Source: an uncultured Caulobacteraceae bacterium
Lineage (GTDB): Bacteria; Pseudomonadota; Alphaproteobacteria; Caulobacterales; Caulobacteraceae
Direction of reading: 5' to 3'
NCBI GenBank assembly: GCA_903884915.1
Contig: CAISGS010000411.1
Span: 1-5,799, forward strand
Length of the DNA: 5,799 bases
The stretch's first letter is position 1. Every line of letters begins with the position of its first letter. Below are positions 5,743-5,799 of the stretch, in pieces. The position numbers were made by a program, and so were the translations under genes. The notes beneath the pieces are model-generated. The model did no database searches and was not told where the DNA came from. It saw nothing but the letters and a program-made list of their open reading frames with translations.

Positions 5743-5799
5743 ATGCGTTATCTGCCCCTAAGTCCTTCTGACCGTTCGGCCATGCTTGGCGTCATCGGC
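5743..5799 (+). CDS. gcvPA: Glycine dehydrogenase (decarboxylating) subunit 1, 5' fragment
   Basis: Only the first 19 codons, MRYLPLSPSDRSAMLGVIG, are in the window, cut by its edge. MRYLPL followed by a D-R-x-x-M-L pattern is how the N-terminal subunit of the two-part P-protein usually begins; the long single-chain GcvP starts differently. The subunit forms, with GcvPB, the pyridoxal-phosphate enzyme that decarboxylates glycine and passes the aminomethyl group to lipoyl-GcvH (EC 1.4.4.2). GGAGG (5731-5735), seven bases before the ATG, is the strongest ribosome-binding site in the window. The position 38 bases after gcvH fits the usual gcvT-gcvH-gcvPA-gcvPB order. The split arrangement is inferred, since gcvPB is not visible. 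Confidence 0.88.
   Translation, partial: MRYLPLSPSDRSAMLGVIG

Noticed and set aside
1..5799. tRNA or rRNA genes, CRISPR array, insertion sequence or attachment site
   Set aside because: Looked for and not seen: there are no regularly spaced repeats, no transposase-like protein, no target-site duplications recognised around the cassette, and no cloverleaf sequence.

Overview
The window reads as chromosomal DNA from an alphaproteobacterium, possibly of the Caulobacterales. The grounds are the GC-rich codon use of the housekeeping genes, a split glycine dehydrogenase (gcvPA-type start) after gcvT-gcvH, and weak or absent Shine-Dalgarno sequences at several starts. The lineage is inferred from protein resemblance and layout; no search was possible.

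Layout, left to right. Positions 1-27 may hold the last codons of an upstream gene. A complete argS (arginyl-tRNA synthetase, + strand) runs from 36 to 1814. It is convergent, with three bases between the stop codons, with a purine-salvage deaminase on the minus strand (1818-2825). That gene is annotated here as an adenine deaminase of the adenosine-deaminase superfamily. An imperfect hairpin at 1798-1824 covers both stop codons. The 176-base divergent gap (2826-3001) leads to a two-gene cassette on the + strand: a 112-residue DUF4258/MqsR-like probable toxin (3002-3340) and a 167-residue helix-turn-helix probable antitoxin (3337-3840), overlapping by ATGA. A perfect 21-base inverted repeat (2980-3000) ends one base before the toxin ATG and is the obvious autoregulatory operator. 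The cassette is more AT-rich than its neighbours and looks like an accessory insertion.

From 3841 the glycine cleavage operon begins. There is a probable promoter near 3891-3919, a tandem glycine riboswitch with two full aptamers (about 3926-4127), an expression platform (4128-4194), then gcvT (4195-5307), gcvH (5327-5704) and the first 19 codons of gcvPA (5743 onward, cut by the window edge). T-, H- and P-proteins act together with a lipoamide dehydrogenase to break glycine into CO2, ammonia and 5,10-methylene-tetrahydrofolate. The riboswitch lets glycine itself turn the operon on. In the platform I see two mutually exclusive pairings that suggest control of translation rather than of termination.

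Most of the window is conventional. The least described part is the toxin-antitoxin-like cassette with its palindrome. The most informative regulatory part is the riboswitch and its platform.
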